Positions 1 to 6,869 of a DNA stretch of 6,944 nt are shown here, piece after piece; the first letter of the stretch is position 1; each line of letters starts with the position of its first letter. The notes beneath the pieces were generated by a model. It had not been told where the DNA came from. It saw nothing but the letters and a program-made list of their open reading frames with translations, and made no database searches. Origin of the DNA: an uncultured Lewinella sp. (lineage in GTDB: Bacteria > Bacteroidota > Bacteroidia > Chitinophagales > Saprospiraceae); contig CALIGP010000125.1 of the NCBI GenBank assembly GCA_938021455.1, positions 1 to 6,944 on the forward strand, written 5' to 3'. The translations under genes were made by a program, and so were the position numbers.

Positions 1-104
1 GCGTAGCCCGACCTTGTGGAGGGGGTAGTCGAGGGGCTTGTAATCATTTATTCCTGCAATTTGTTATCCACACGGGCTGGAGGGCTGAGAATTTTTTTCC
101 TTTT
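1..104. other. Left edge, no supportable gene
   Basis: I see no gene here that can be supported. The stretch follows the stop codon of the minus-strand protease gene and holds T-rich runs at 92-106. On the minus strand no stem-loop followed by a T run is visible, so no terminator can be called for that gene. A short minus-strand open stretch runs off the left edge from about position 67 (it reads INDYKPLDYPLHKVGLR), but it has no start codon in frame and is too short to judge. One perfect DnaA-box-like 9-mer (TTATCCACA) lies at 64-72 and stands alone. Confidence 0.5.
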
Positions 105-1268
105 TTACGCACAATTTGCATCTAGGTAACCTTCAAGGGAAAAAGTATAGGGGTTAAGTGCTTTCGCTCGCTCGAAAGAAATACATGCCTCTATTTGGTT
201 ACCCTTTTTCAAATGAATAATGCCTTCCGTTAAATAGCAATAGGAGTTCACTGGGTCGAGCTTAAGGGCTTCTTCTAAGTCTTTCTTTGCAGCCTCTAGA
301 TTATTTAACTGAGCATATGCTAAAGCGCGGTTGCTATAGGCGTAAGAATCTTGCCCGGAGAGAGAGAGCGCCTTGTCAAAATCAATAATGGCTTCCTCGA
401 ATCTTCCCATCAGGTTGAGGGTGAACCCTCGATTTACCCTTACTGCTGCACTATCTGGTTGCTCGTAGAGGATGTTAGCAAACTCTTTCATGGCCTTCTC
501 ATAGTTGCCCGTCATTCCTAGGAAAACCCCTAGGATTAAGCGGAATTCCTGGACTGGTTCGAAGTACTCTTTTTCTGCATTATAAAGGAAAAGCCCTTTT
601 GTACCGTTACAAGTCTGTACGTACAGGCTTAATAGGTGGTTCAATAAATCCGGATGTCGCTCTCCATTCGAGTAGGCTTGTTCAAAAAGGCTAAGTGCTT
701 CGTCGTAGTCCTGTTTGGCGTACAGGTAAAACCCCTTACGTAAGCCTGGCGAAAACTTTCGGGATTCGATAATATTCAGCAAGATTTGCCCATCGTTGTA
801 AGTGATCTTTTTATTTGCAAGTTTGATCGGATGCGGAGAAGGTTTGAGGTTTACCCAGAGGTCATATACCGAGGAAGCGAGAAACAGAAAAGCGAACACT
901 ATTCCGATATCATGCAATCCAGCCGAAAGCACCAGTATAACTATTCCTACTGCTACCAACAATGTTGACAAGGGGCCCATCAGAACGTAGAAGCACTGAG
1001 CTGCTAGGCTATTCGTATAACCTGGCACACACAGACCTCCTCTGCTATGCCAAAAGCTAAAGCGATGATAAATATTAAGTCTACCAAAACTGTAATGTTG
1101 GCTGGTTTCCACCTTCCCCATCGACCCAATGTAAATGGAAACTGGCCCTTTAGTAACAAGTAAAGCCGCAAGCCCGTGTCCGAACTCGTGAATGCAGGTG
1201 GTGACTGAGCGACAAATCAGCACAAAGCTTATTAAAGCAGCAATTGTTAAATAGAAGTAGAAGGTCAT
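105..1268 (-). CDS. M50-family membrane zinc metalloprotease with C-terminal TPR repeats
   Basis: Predicted integral-membrane metalloprotease of the site-2-protease (M50) type, 387 residues from the ATG at 1268. A GTG at 1301 would add 11 residues; the ATG is preferred because it sits directly before the hydrophobic first helix. Helix 1 (about residues 2-24) leads into the zinc motif HEFGH at residues 27-31. Two more hydrophobic helices follow at about 88-116, containing the GP pair at 98-99, and 121-139. An NLKP motif at 140-143 and an NDG at 158-160 match the M50 second motif; D159 is the likely third zinc ligand. The spacing between NLKP and NDG is long but is found in M50 relatives. From about residue 179 the protein is helical repeats. 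Clear TPRs lie at about 274-305, 308-339 and 342-373, with weaker ones at 181-202 and 246-269. By family knowledge the TPRs should bind a partner or substrate; which one is unknown. No co-directional neighbour is visible. No Shine-Dalgarno site is seen. Confidence 0.85.
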   Translation of the reverse strand: MTFYFYLTIAALISFVLICRSVTTCIHEFGHGLAALLVTKGPVSIYIGSMGKVETSQHYSFGRLNIYHRFSFWHSRGGLCVPGYTNSLAAQCFYVLMGPLSTLLVAVGIVILVLSAGLHDIGIVFAFLFLASSVYDLWVNLKPSPHPIKLANKKITYNDGQILLNIIESRKFSPGLRKGFYLYAKQDYDEALSLFEQAYSNGERHPDLLNHLLSLYVQTCNGTKGLFLYNAEKEYFEPVQEFRLILGVFLGMTGNYEKAMKEFANILYEQPDSAAVRVNRGFTLNLMGRFEEAIIDFDKALSLSGQDSYAYSNRALAYAQLNNLEAAKKDLEEALKLDPVNSYCYLTEGIIHLKKGNQIEACISFERAKALNPYTFSLEGYLDANCA

Positions 1269-1375
1269 CGCCCGAAAAATACAAAGACCAAAGCCAACCA
1301 CCAGCCCGCTACTATGTTATAATCTCAAAGGCCGGCGGTACCGGTCGAAAACTGTCACCAAAACATAATCAATTC
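1269..1375. promoter_or_regulatory. Divergent intergenic region between the M50 protease and sod
   Basis: This gap must carry the start signals for both divergent genes. A TATAAT hexamer lies at 1318-1323, 52 bases before the sod ATG, with no convincing partner -35 box. The overlapping TATGTTAT is a partial match to the Bacteroidota TAnnTTTG box, also without a well-placed upstream TTG. A GC-rich patch at 1331-1347 contains CCGG-CGGTA-CCGG and the palindrome CGGTACCG, and could be an operator or leader hairpin for sod. No individual promoter can be assigned firmly. Confidence 0.35.
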
Positions 1376-1978
<603 letters not shown>

Positions 1979-1981
<3 letters not shown>

Positions 1982-2035
1982 TCTGTTAGCTCGTTAGTGT
2001 GTTGGTCTTTTAGGCTGCCGCGTTTTGTAGGAGGC
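1979..2035 (+). repeat. Octamer-module repeat, copy A (after sod)
   Basis: First of six copies in the window. The module starts at the sod TAG codon: an initial (T)TAGTCTG octamer, then three octamers of the form TTRGYNYK (1986-2009), a cap octamer TTAGGCTG (2010-2017), the core CCGCGTT (2018-2024) and a diverged GGAGGC tail (2030-2035). Copy B lies 24 bases downstream in inverted orientation. The first 23 positions of the two copies agree at 20. Confidence 0.75.
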
Positions 2036-2059
2036 AATGTGGGGCATATTTTAGATCTT

Positions 2060-2114
2060 TCCTCCAACGCCTCCAACATGCGGAGCCCAAAACACTAACG
2101 AACCAACAGACTAA
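2060..2114 (-). repeat. Octamer-module repeat, copy B (inverted partner of A)
   Basis: Read on the minus strand from 2114: TTAGTCTG, two further octamers, the cap TTGGGCTC (2090-2083), a core one base short (CGCATG, 2082-2077), and two tail units TTGGAGGCG and TTGGAGGA (2076-2060). With copy A it makes an imperfect inverted repeat spanning 1979-2114. In a sod transcript this could fold as one long imperfect hairpin ahead of the terminator. Confidence 0.75.
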
Positions 2115-2156
2115 AACAGCCGGGTTGCAACAATGCATCCCGGCTGTTGCTTTTTT
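2115..2156 (+). terminator. Intrinsic terminator of sod
   Basis: A perfect 10-bp stem, AACAGCCGGG (2115-2124) with CCCGGCTGTT (2139-2148), a 14-base loop, and a run of six T at 2151-2156. It ends sod transcription in the plus direction. The minus-strand side lacks a T run, so it looks one-directional. It sits 134 bases after the sod stop codon because the repeat pair A/B lies between them. Confidence 0.88.
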
Positions 2157-2199
2157 CCCTATACCCAAAACACTTTGACTTGGGTGTAATCCTATTGTG

Positions 2200-3213
2200 A
2201 TGAAAAACTTCCTCCTCCGCCGTCGTGCTACCTTCGATCCGCCCCGATTTCAGGGCTGGGGACGGTCCTCTAATTACTTTGAAGGCTGGTATTTTAAGGT
2301 GGTGATTCCGGAGAGAAATCTGGCCTACGCCTTCATTCCTGGCATAAGTTATGCGGCGGACGGGACGGGCCACGCCTTTTTGCAGCTGCTGGATGGGGTG
2401 GCGGCGACCTCCGCTTACCATACTTATGATCTAGACGAGTTTCTGGCTTCGGAAACAGCTTTTGCGGTGCAACTTGGTCCGCATTTCTTCTCCGAAGAAA
2501 GTCTTAGGATCAGGCTGGATGGATTGGAAATCGACGTCTTATTTAAGAAGGTTCAATCTTGGCCGAAGCAGTTACTTGCGCCTGGCGTGATGGGCTGGTA
2601 CGGCTTTGTGCCCCGGATGCAATGCTATCACGGACTGGTGAGTATGCACCACGAATTGTTTGGGCACATCACCTTAAATGGGGAAACTCATGACGTGGAA
2701 GGTGGGGTAGGCTACATTGAAAAAGACTGGGGAAGCGGTTTTCCCGATGCCTGGATCTGGTGCCAGAGTAATCACCTGACGGGTACGGATCAGCCGGCGA
2801 GCCTGATGGCGAGCGTGGCGAGCATCCCCTGGATGGGAAGTTCCTTCACGGGCTTTTTAGCGACTTTCCTTTTTGAAGGGGAGTTGCACTACTTTACGAC
2901 CTGGGCGCGGTCGCAGGTGCAGGCAAAGGTGGACGAAAGCAATGCATTTACCATCAGCTTTTATCAGGAGGGTAAGCACCTTCGAATCAGTGGACGGCCC
3001 GCTGCCGGAGGCGAACTCCTCAGCCCCGTTACCGGGCAGGCTATGACCGGCAAGATCAATGAAAGTCTGCAGGGGGAACTAGACGTTGTCTTCCATCGGG
3101 AAGGCAAGAAGCTGTACGCCGGGACTGCCTCCTGGGCGGGCGTGGAGGTAAGCCCGCGGGCGGGGGAGTTGTTGGAGACGGAGCCGATCAATTATCCTTG
3201 GCCGGAGGGGTAG
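2200..3213 (+). CDS. Tocopherol cyclase / AttH-like protein of unknown substrate
   Basis: The protein has 337 residues from the ATG at 2200; a GTG directly before it at 2197 would add one residue. It resembles the tocopherol cyclase-like family, a lipocalin-like beta fold. The signature FEGWYFK is at residues 27-33, and a second conserved block at 171-191 contains EKDWGSGFP and WIWCQSN, as in plant tocopherol cyclase. Family length and both motif blocks are intact, so it should be functional. In bacteria without the rest of the vitamin E pathway the substrate is unknown. Nothing in this window suggests tocopherol synthesis, so the name marks homology only. No signal peptide or membrane segment is evident. 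It starts only 43 bases after the sod terminator, so its promoter must lie in or just behind that hairpin; TTTG at 2174-2177 with TTG at 2147-2149 is a very weak candidate. It converges on the lipoprotein gene, with 59 bases between the stops. Confidence 0.82.
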   Translation: MKNFLLRRRATFDPPRFQGWGRSSNYFEGWYFKVVIPERNLAYAFIPGISYAADGTGHAFLQLLDGVAATSAYHTYDLDEFLASETAFAVQLGPHFFSEESLRIRLDGLEIDVLFKKVQSWPKQLLAPGVMGWYGFVPRMQCYHGLVSMHHELFGHITLNGETHDVEGGVGYIEKDWGSGFPDAWIWCQSNHLTGTDQPASLMASVASIPWMGSSFTGFLATFLFEGELHYFTTWARSQVQAKVDESNAFTISFYQEGKHLRISGRPAAGGELLSPVTGQAMTGKINESLQGELDVVFHREGKKLYAGTASWAGVEVSPRAGELLETEPINYPWPEG

Positions 3214-3268
3214 GCTGTTGGTTCGTTGGTATTTTGGGCAGCCGCACTTTGGAGGTGTTGGAGGCGGG
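3211..3268 (+). repeat. Octamer-module repeat, copy C (after the tocopherol-cyclase-like gene)
   Basis: Starts at the TAG stop of the preceding gene. Units in order: TAGGCTG (3211-3217), TTGGTTCG (3218-3225), TTGGTATT (3226-3233), cap TTGGGCAG (3234-3241), core CCGCACT (3242-3248), and tails TTGGAGGTG (3249-3257) and TTGGAGGCG (3258-3266). It fills almost the whole 59-base gap between the two convergent genes; the lipoprotein stop codon begins five bases after it. No intrinsic terminator is visible in this gap for either gene. Confidence 0.78.
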
Positions 3269-3272
3269 AATG

Positions 3273-3920
3273 CTAGAATGTGAGAATAGTGTCTAGCATT
3301 AATTTGTCATTTTCGTCTCTCATCCAAACCTCGCCGTTTGAGAAGTCAATATATCGGTGCAGCGGGTAGGGATGAACTTTACCCTGATAGAGAGAATTGT
3401 AGTAACTCACAGAGTACACATCGAGTACTTTGTTGCTGGATTTAAGAACACCGTTGGTAATTATTGAAACATGTGCCATTGTGTCAAGTCGAAGGCTTTT
3501 GAAATACCTCCTATAGTCTTCATTTGAGGTTAAGTAGGCTTTGATCTGATCGTCTTTGTTAATAATTGGTCTCCAGTCTTTCTGTCGGTTGTCAAAGTCG
3601 GCCCAGTAATGTCTGCCTGATTTATCAACTAATTCATTGGTGTTCTTTATGTAGAAACGATCTTGAAAATTGCCACTGGCAGAGAACTCTTCCTCAAAAA
3701 AGAGAGCTACTGTTCCTTTGCGAACAGCGTAAACTCCTGCTTCTTCAACCTGGCCAATATGTCCGCTGGTTTCTATACTAAAGGTGCCATCTAAATTGAA
3801 ATTATAGGTAAAGAGTGATTCTGCGTAGAAAGTAGAATATGACTTATGCAGACGCTCTCTATCACAGCTACTAATGCCAAGTATGAAAAATAAAAAACAG
3901 AGCTGAAGAATGCTTCTCAT
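3273..3920 (-). CDS. Small lipoprotein of unknown function
   Basis: I do not recognise the family. The protein has 215 residues from the ATG at 3920; an in-frame TTG at 3956 would add 12 residues in front of the signal peptide and is unlikely. The first 19 residues are a lipoprotein signal: M-R-S, a hydrophobic stretch LCFLFFILGI, and a lipobox ISSC with the modified cysteine at 19, followed by D-R-E-R. The mature part is polar, with many aromatic and charged residues and alternating patterns suggesting beta structure (for example YNFNLDGTFSIETSG, and YIDFSNGEVWMRDEND near the end). No membrane helix follows the signal. By inference it is an envelope-anchored protein in the periplasm or outer membrane. 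It stands alone between a convergent gene and the repeat-rich region, so context gives no role. Confidence 0.75.
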   Translation of the reverse strand: MRSILQLCFLFFILGISSCDRERLHKSYSTFYAESLFTYNFNLDGTFSIETSGHIGQVEEAGVYAVRKGTVALFFEEEFSASGNFQDRFYIKNTNELVDKSGRHYWADFDNRQKDWRPIINKDDQIKAYLTSNEDYRRYFKSLRLDTMAHVSIITNGVLKSSNKVLDVYSVSYYNSLYQGKVHPYPLHRYIDFSNGEVWMRDENDKLMLDTILTF

Positions 3921-3988
3921 GCTGTTTAGATGTAGGGTGTTCTGTTTTTTGGCCAATAGGTAGACTAATTTTGGCGTTACAGCTCGCT
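3921..3988. other. Upstream region of the lipoprotein gene
   Basis: This 68-base stretch lies between the lipoprotein start and the 205-bp inverted-repeat element. It must hold the lipoprotein promoter unless that lies within the element. An 8-bp palindrome TTGGCCAA is at 3949-3956. On the minus strand TTG followed 19 bases later by TACATCTA is only a poor match to the Bacteroidota promoter pattern and would leave almost no leader. No promoter is assigned. Confidence 0.3.
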
Positions 3989-4193
3989 AGAGCTTTGTAG
4001 CACAGGTCTGGGTTTTTAACCCAGATAAGGCCACCAAAAATTGGCGTCGTCTAAGACCAACAGATGGAATACCCGTTGCTTAGATGTGAGATTTTGACAT
4101 TCTGGCGTAGCACTTACTGCACTAAATTCGTTTACCTCTGGTTTAGGGCGAGCCTCATCCAGGCTAAAGCCCGAACCTGTGCTACAAAGCTCT
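3989..4193. repeat. 205-bp element with 19-bp terminal inverted repeats and paired hairpins (MITE- or BIME-like)
   Basis: AGAGCTTTGTAGCACAGGT at 3989-4007 is matched perfectly by its reverse complement at 4175-4193. Similarity continues outward to CAGCT on both sides (3980 and 4201) with a few mismatches. Just inside each end is a small hairpin. On the left, TCTGGGTT/AACCCAGA (4007-4014 with 4018-4025) is a perfect 8-bp stem with a TTT loop. On the right, read inward on the minus strand, GGGCT-TT-AGCCT forms the corresponding stem, nested beside AGCCT-CATCC-AGGCT at 4152-4166. The two arms align over about 38 bases, and at one stem position a T-A pair in one arm is C-G in the other. No target duplication is evident. 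The middle has no convincing gene. By analogy it could be a non-autonomous mobile element or a paired REP-type unit; the mobilising enzyme is not in the window. Confidence 0.7.
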
Positions 4194-4212
4194 CCAAGCT
4201 GGCTCATGTGTA

Positions 4213-4385
4213 CTTCCAACACCTCCGACATGCGGTAGCCCAAAGCACCAAAATACCAACGGACCAAAATACCAACCCCGCCTCCAACGTGCGGTAGCCC
4301 AAAGAACCAAAGAACCAACATACTAAAACACCAACCCCGCCTCCAACACGCGGTAGCCCAAAAGACCAAAGAACCAAAAGACTAA
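4213..4385 (-). repeat. Tandem array of three octamer modules (D1-D3) after fadD
   Basis: Read on the minus strand from the fadD stop. D3 (4385-4335) begins TTAGTCTT, whose TAG is the fadD stop codon, has two more octamers, the cap TTGGGCTA, the core CCGCGTG and the tail TTGGAGGCGGGG. D2 (4334-4276) has four octamers, the same cap, core CCGCACG and the same tail. D1 (4275 to about 4213) has four octamers, the same cap, core CCGCATG and a diverged double tail (TCGGAGGTG, TTGGAAG). D2 and D3 are nearly identical in cap, core and tail, differing mainly in octamer number and in the two variable bases of the core. The units look like successive duplications. Confidence 0.8.
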
Positions 4386-6058
4386 TTCACCTTTTCCCGC
4401 AAGTGCCGCCGCAAAATCTTACCCACATTACTCTTCGGCAGATCTTCGCGGAACTCCACGGCTTTGGGCACTTTGTAGCCAGTCAGGTTTTCCCGTGCGT
4501 AGGCGATGACTTCGTCTTCTTTCAGGGACTTATCCTTCTTGACGACGAAAAGTTTGACGACTTCGCCTGACTTATCACTCGGGATTCCCACCGCAGCACA
4601 TTCCAAAATTTTGGGATGAGCAGCCATCACATCCTCCACCTCATTGGGGAAGACGTTGAAGCCGGAGACGAGGATCATATCCTTCTTCCGGTCTACGATT
4701 TTGAAGAAGCCATCAGCGGTCATCATGCCGATGTCTCCGGTTTTGAGCCAGCCGTCTGCCGTCATTACGTCGGCGGTAGCTTCTGGCCGGTTGAGGTAGC
4801 CCTTCATTACCTGCGGGCCCTTGATGTGGATCTCGCCGCGTTCTTCAGTGGTGGCGATGCGATCAGCGTCCTCATTCCAGCAGCGCATATCGGTGTTGGG
4901 TAGCGGAATGCCGATGTAGCCGATCCGCATCGTCTCGTTTAGCGGGTTCATGCAAGCAGAGGGGCTGGTTTCCGTCAGGCCGTAGCCTTCGCTCAGGGGA
5001 ACGCCGGTCAGTTTCTGCCAGGCCTCGGCCACGGGACGCTGGACGGCCATTCCTCCACCGACGGTAATTTTCAAATGGCGGAAGTCAAGGCTCTTGAAGC
5101 CAGCATTGTTGATCAGGCCGTTGAAAAGCGTGTTTACGCCGGTCATGCCAGCGATCTTATTGTCCTTAAAGGCGTCGTTGATGGTGCTCAGGTCCCGCGG
5201 GTTAGTGATCAGCACGTTGCAAATACCGTGAGCGAAAATGGCGACGGAATTCACCGTAAAGGCGAAAATGTGGTAGAGCGGAAGTGGGCACAGCATGCAT
5301 TCGCTACCGCCTTCCTGCAGTTTCTGGGTCATCCAGGCTTTGGATTGTAGCGCGTTGGCTACCAAGTTAGCATTCGTTAGCATGGCTCCTTTGGAGACGC
5401 CAGTCGTTCCACCGGTATACTGCAAGGCAATGGTGTCTTCCGGCTTTCCTTCGAACTCCGGTAGCTTATACTTAGCACCTTCTGAAAGGGCTTTTTTGAA
5501 GTTGACGGCACCGGGTAGATTATAGGCCGGCACCATTTTCTTCACCTTGCGAACAACGAAGTTGGTGATGCCACCTTTGACGAAGCCCAGCAGTTCTCCG
5601 ATGCTAGTGGTGATCACGGTCTTGATGTCCGTATCCCCAATAATTTGTTCCAGGTTGCTGGCGAAATTCTCGGCAATGATGACCGCTTTACAGTTCGCGT
5701 CCGTAAACTGGTGCTTCATCTCCCTTGGGGTATAGAGCGGGTTGGTGTTAACAATCACAAGGCCTGCCTTCAAGACACCGTGTAAGGCAATGGGATATTG
5801 CAGAAGGTTGGGCATCATCAGCGCCACCGAGTCTCCGGGCTGCAAACCCCGGTAATGCAGGTAAGCACCGAAAGCAGTAGATTTTGCGTCTAGTTCCGAG
5901 TAAGTCATCGAAGCTCCCATACACTTGAAAGCCGTCTTTTTAGCGTGCTTCTGCATGGCATCCGCCAATAACGCTTTCAGGGTCGGGAAAGTGGAAGTGT
6001 CGATGTTGGCGGGGATGCCGGCAGGGTACTGCGCGAGCCAGGGGCGCTGGTCTGACAT
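4382..6058 (-). CDS. fadD: Long-chain fatty acid-CoA ligase
   Basis: Activates long-chain fatty acids with ATP and coenzyme A to acyl-CoA via an acyl-adenylate, the entry step for beta-oxidation and lipid use; cytoplasmic or peripheral to the inner membrane. It has 558 residues from the ATG at 6058, against 561 for E. coli FadD, and is similar along its whole length. An in-frame TTG at 6121 would add 21 residues with no match to the family. Motifs (558 numbering): the ATP-binding loop YTGGTTGVSKG at 214-224; EGYGLTET at 357-364; TGDIG at 440-444; the acyl-CoA synthetase signature through DRKKDMILVSGFN at 456-468; and PKSNVGKILRR at 541-551 with the adenylation lysine K547. LMMPNLLQYP and NPLYTPRE also match FadD closely. 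No beta-oxidation genes adjoin it. A weak promoter candidate on the minus strand is TTG (6121-6119), 18 bases, then TATTTTAC (6100-6093). The stop codon TAG lies inside the first unit of the repeat array, and no intrinsic terminator is visible behind it. Confidence 0.95.
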   Translation of the reverse strand: MSDQRPWLAQYPAGIPANIDTSTFPTLKALLADAMQKHAKKTAFKCMGASMTYSELDAKSTAFGAYLHYRGLQPGDSVALMMPNLLQYPIALHGVLKAGLVIVNTNPLYTPREMKHQFTDANCKAVIIAENFASNLEQIIGDTDIKTVITTSIGELLGFVKGGITNFVVRKVKKMVPAYNLPGAVNFKKALSEGAKYKLPEFEGKPEDTIALQYTGGTTGVSKGAMLTNANLVANALQSKAWMTQKLQEGGSECMLCPLPLYHIFAFTVNSVAIFAHGICNVLITNPRDLSTINDAFKDNKIAGMTGVNTLFNGLINNAGFKSLDFRHLKITVGGGMAVQRPVAEAWQKLTGVPLSEGYGLTETSPSACMNPLNETMRIGYIGIPLPNTDMRCWNEDADRIATTEERGEIHIKGPQVMKGYLNRPEATADVMTADGWLKTGDIGMMTADGFFKIVDRKKDMILVSGFNVFPNEVEDVMAAHPKILECAAVGIPSDKSGEVVKLFVVKKDKSLKEDEVIAYARENLTGYKVPKAVEFREDLPKSNVGKILRRHLREKVN

Positions 6059-6337
6059 ATTGCTGATCGTTTTTAAAGCTTTATTTGGAGGCGTAAAATA
6101 GGTAAATTGTATGGCAGTCAATTAGTTTGCGGCTAATTTGTCTGTGAAGCACCTCTTCTGGGGTTAAAGGGATTGGAAAGGTCAACTATACAAAGCCTCA
6201 AAGCGTTTTAACAAAGCTAGTTTTTTGGCAAAACGTACGGCCAGTCGTACCTTGTCGCCTTCACGCTTACACTTTTAAATTGGATTCAACCATCATGGTT
6301 GCACCCATATCATTCGACTCAAAACCACAAGCACCAG
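6059..6337. promoter_or_regulatory. Divergent promoter region between fadD and the small plus-strand gene
   Basis: This gap of 279 bases between two divergent starts must hold both promoters. For the plus-strand gene the best candidate is TTG at 6252-6254, a 21-base spacer and TAAATTGG at 6276-6283, a partial match to TAnnTTTG, giving a leader of about 48 bases. For fadD, TTG (6121-6119) and TATTTTAC (6100-6093) with an 18-base spacer is weaker. A short inverted repeat, GTACG and CGTAC separated by six bases, lies near 6234-6249 and could be an operator. No gene or RNA is seen. Confidence 0.4.
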
Positions 6338-6727
6338 ATGGAAAATGGTATCCTCACCGAAGCCCAACAGAAAGATGCAGAGCTGATTCAGCTACTGCTT
6401 GACAAAATTGTAAAGAAAAAAGGCTTCGAAAACATCTGCGCTAACGCTGAAGGTTACGAAACGCCCGCCAAAATTCGCCGTGGAAAAGACAGCGAAGAGT
6501 ACTTCATCCCTGACTGTACGGGAGAAGTAAACGGCCGCAAGTCTTACTTCGAATTAGGCATGAAAACAGACGATGAGCGTCAGCTCGTCACCAAGTGGCG
6601 TCTGCTCTCCAGCCTCGCCAGCTACAAGCACGGTAAGCTTTACCTGGCGGTCCCTCGTGGACACATGGCCTTTACCAATCGCATTCTGAATGACTACCCC
6701 ATTCAGGCAGAAGTGGTGAAGCTCTAA
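6338..6727 (+). CDS. Small protein with a possible PD-(D/E)XK nuclease-like fold
   Basis: The protein has 129 residues from the ATG at 6338. An in-frame TTG at 6299 would add 13 residues; the ATG gives a clean N-terminal helix and is preferred. I do not recognise a named family. The order of elements is a helix (about 7-27), a strand ending in IPD (57-59), a strand YFELG (70-74), a helix (84-95), a strand KLYLAVP (100-106), a helix (111-119) and a strand AEVVKL (124-129). This resembles the core of PD-(D/E)XK nucleases such as the Holliday-junction-resolvase-like group, with D59 and E72 as candidate metal ligands. The lysine of the ExK motif is replaced by glycine (ELG), with K76 two residues later. 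It may therefore be an inactive relative, use a displaced lysine, or have nothing to do with nucleases. It is transcribed alone and closed by a strong terminator. Confidence 0.7.
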   Translation: MENGILTEAQQKDAELIQLLLDKIVKKKGFENICANAEGYETPAKIRRGKDSEEYFIPDCTGEVNGRKSYFELGMKTDDERQLVTKWRLLSSLASYKHGKLYLAVPRGHMAFTNRILNDYPIQAEVVKL

Positions 6728-6742
6728 GGAGCACCACCAATG

Positions 6743-6780
6743 AAAAGCCCCGACGTCAACTAAGATGTCGGGGCTTTTTT
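6743..6780 (+). terminator. Intrinsic terminator of the small plus-strand gene
   Basis: A perfect 12-bp stem, AAAAGCCCCGAC (6743-6754) with GTCGGGGCTTTT (6767-6778), a 12-base loop and a T run to 6780. It begins 15 bases after the stop codon. The A run on the left arm could let it also work in the minus direction. Confidence 0.92.
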
Positions 6781-6869
6781 ATTCGCAGAACTCAATTTGT
6801 ACAGCATTGGCAAAACAGTTAAAAAAATCATAGCCAGAACTTGAATTAGCCATGGGGATCGATTTTCTT

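Noticed and set aside
1..57. Minus-strand reading INDYKPLDYPLHKVGLR running off the left edge, and a GTAGCCC shared with the octamer modules
   Set aside because: No start codon in frame and too little sequence to support a gene; the shared 7-mer is not followed by octamers or a core, so it is not counted as a module.
64..72. Perfect DnaA box TTATCCACA as a sign of a replication origin
   Set aside because: Only one copy, with no further boxes, no AT-rich unwinding element and no dnaA or parAB-type neighbour; a single 9-mer can occur by chance.
1244..1375. N-terminal extension of sod from a TTG
   Set aside because: The 44 extra residues are polar, unlike any superoxide dismutase, and overlap the divergent gene; the ATG at 1376 matches the family start.
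4016..4369. Minus-strand open frame of 117 residues
   Set aside because: Half of it is a translation of the octamer modules (low-complexity F/G/L/W/V) and the rest crosses the 205-bp element; no family resemblance and it is explained by the repeats.
4213..4385. CRISPR-like appearance (units repeating about every 59 bases)
   Set aside because: The would-be spacers are themselves degenerate octamer repeats, the units differ in length, and single copies occur elsewhere in both orientations; no cas gene is present.
6295..6402. Upstream ATG at 6295 opening a 35-residue frame overlapping the small nuclease-like gene
   Set aside because: Short, out of frame, with no similarity visible; at best a leader peptide, with no supporting signal.
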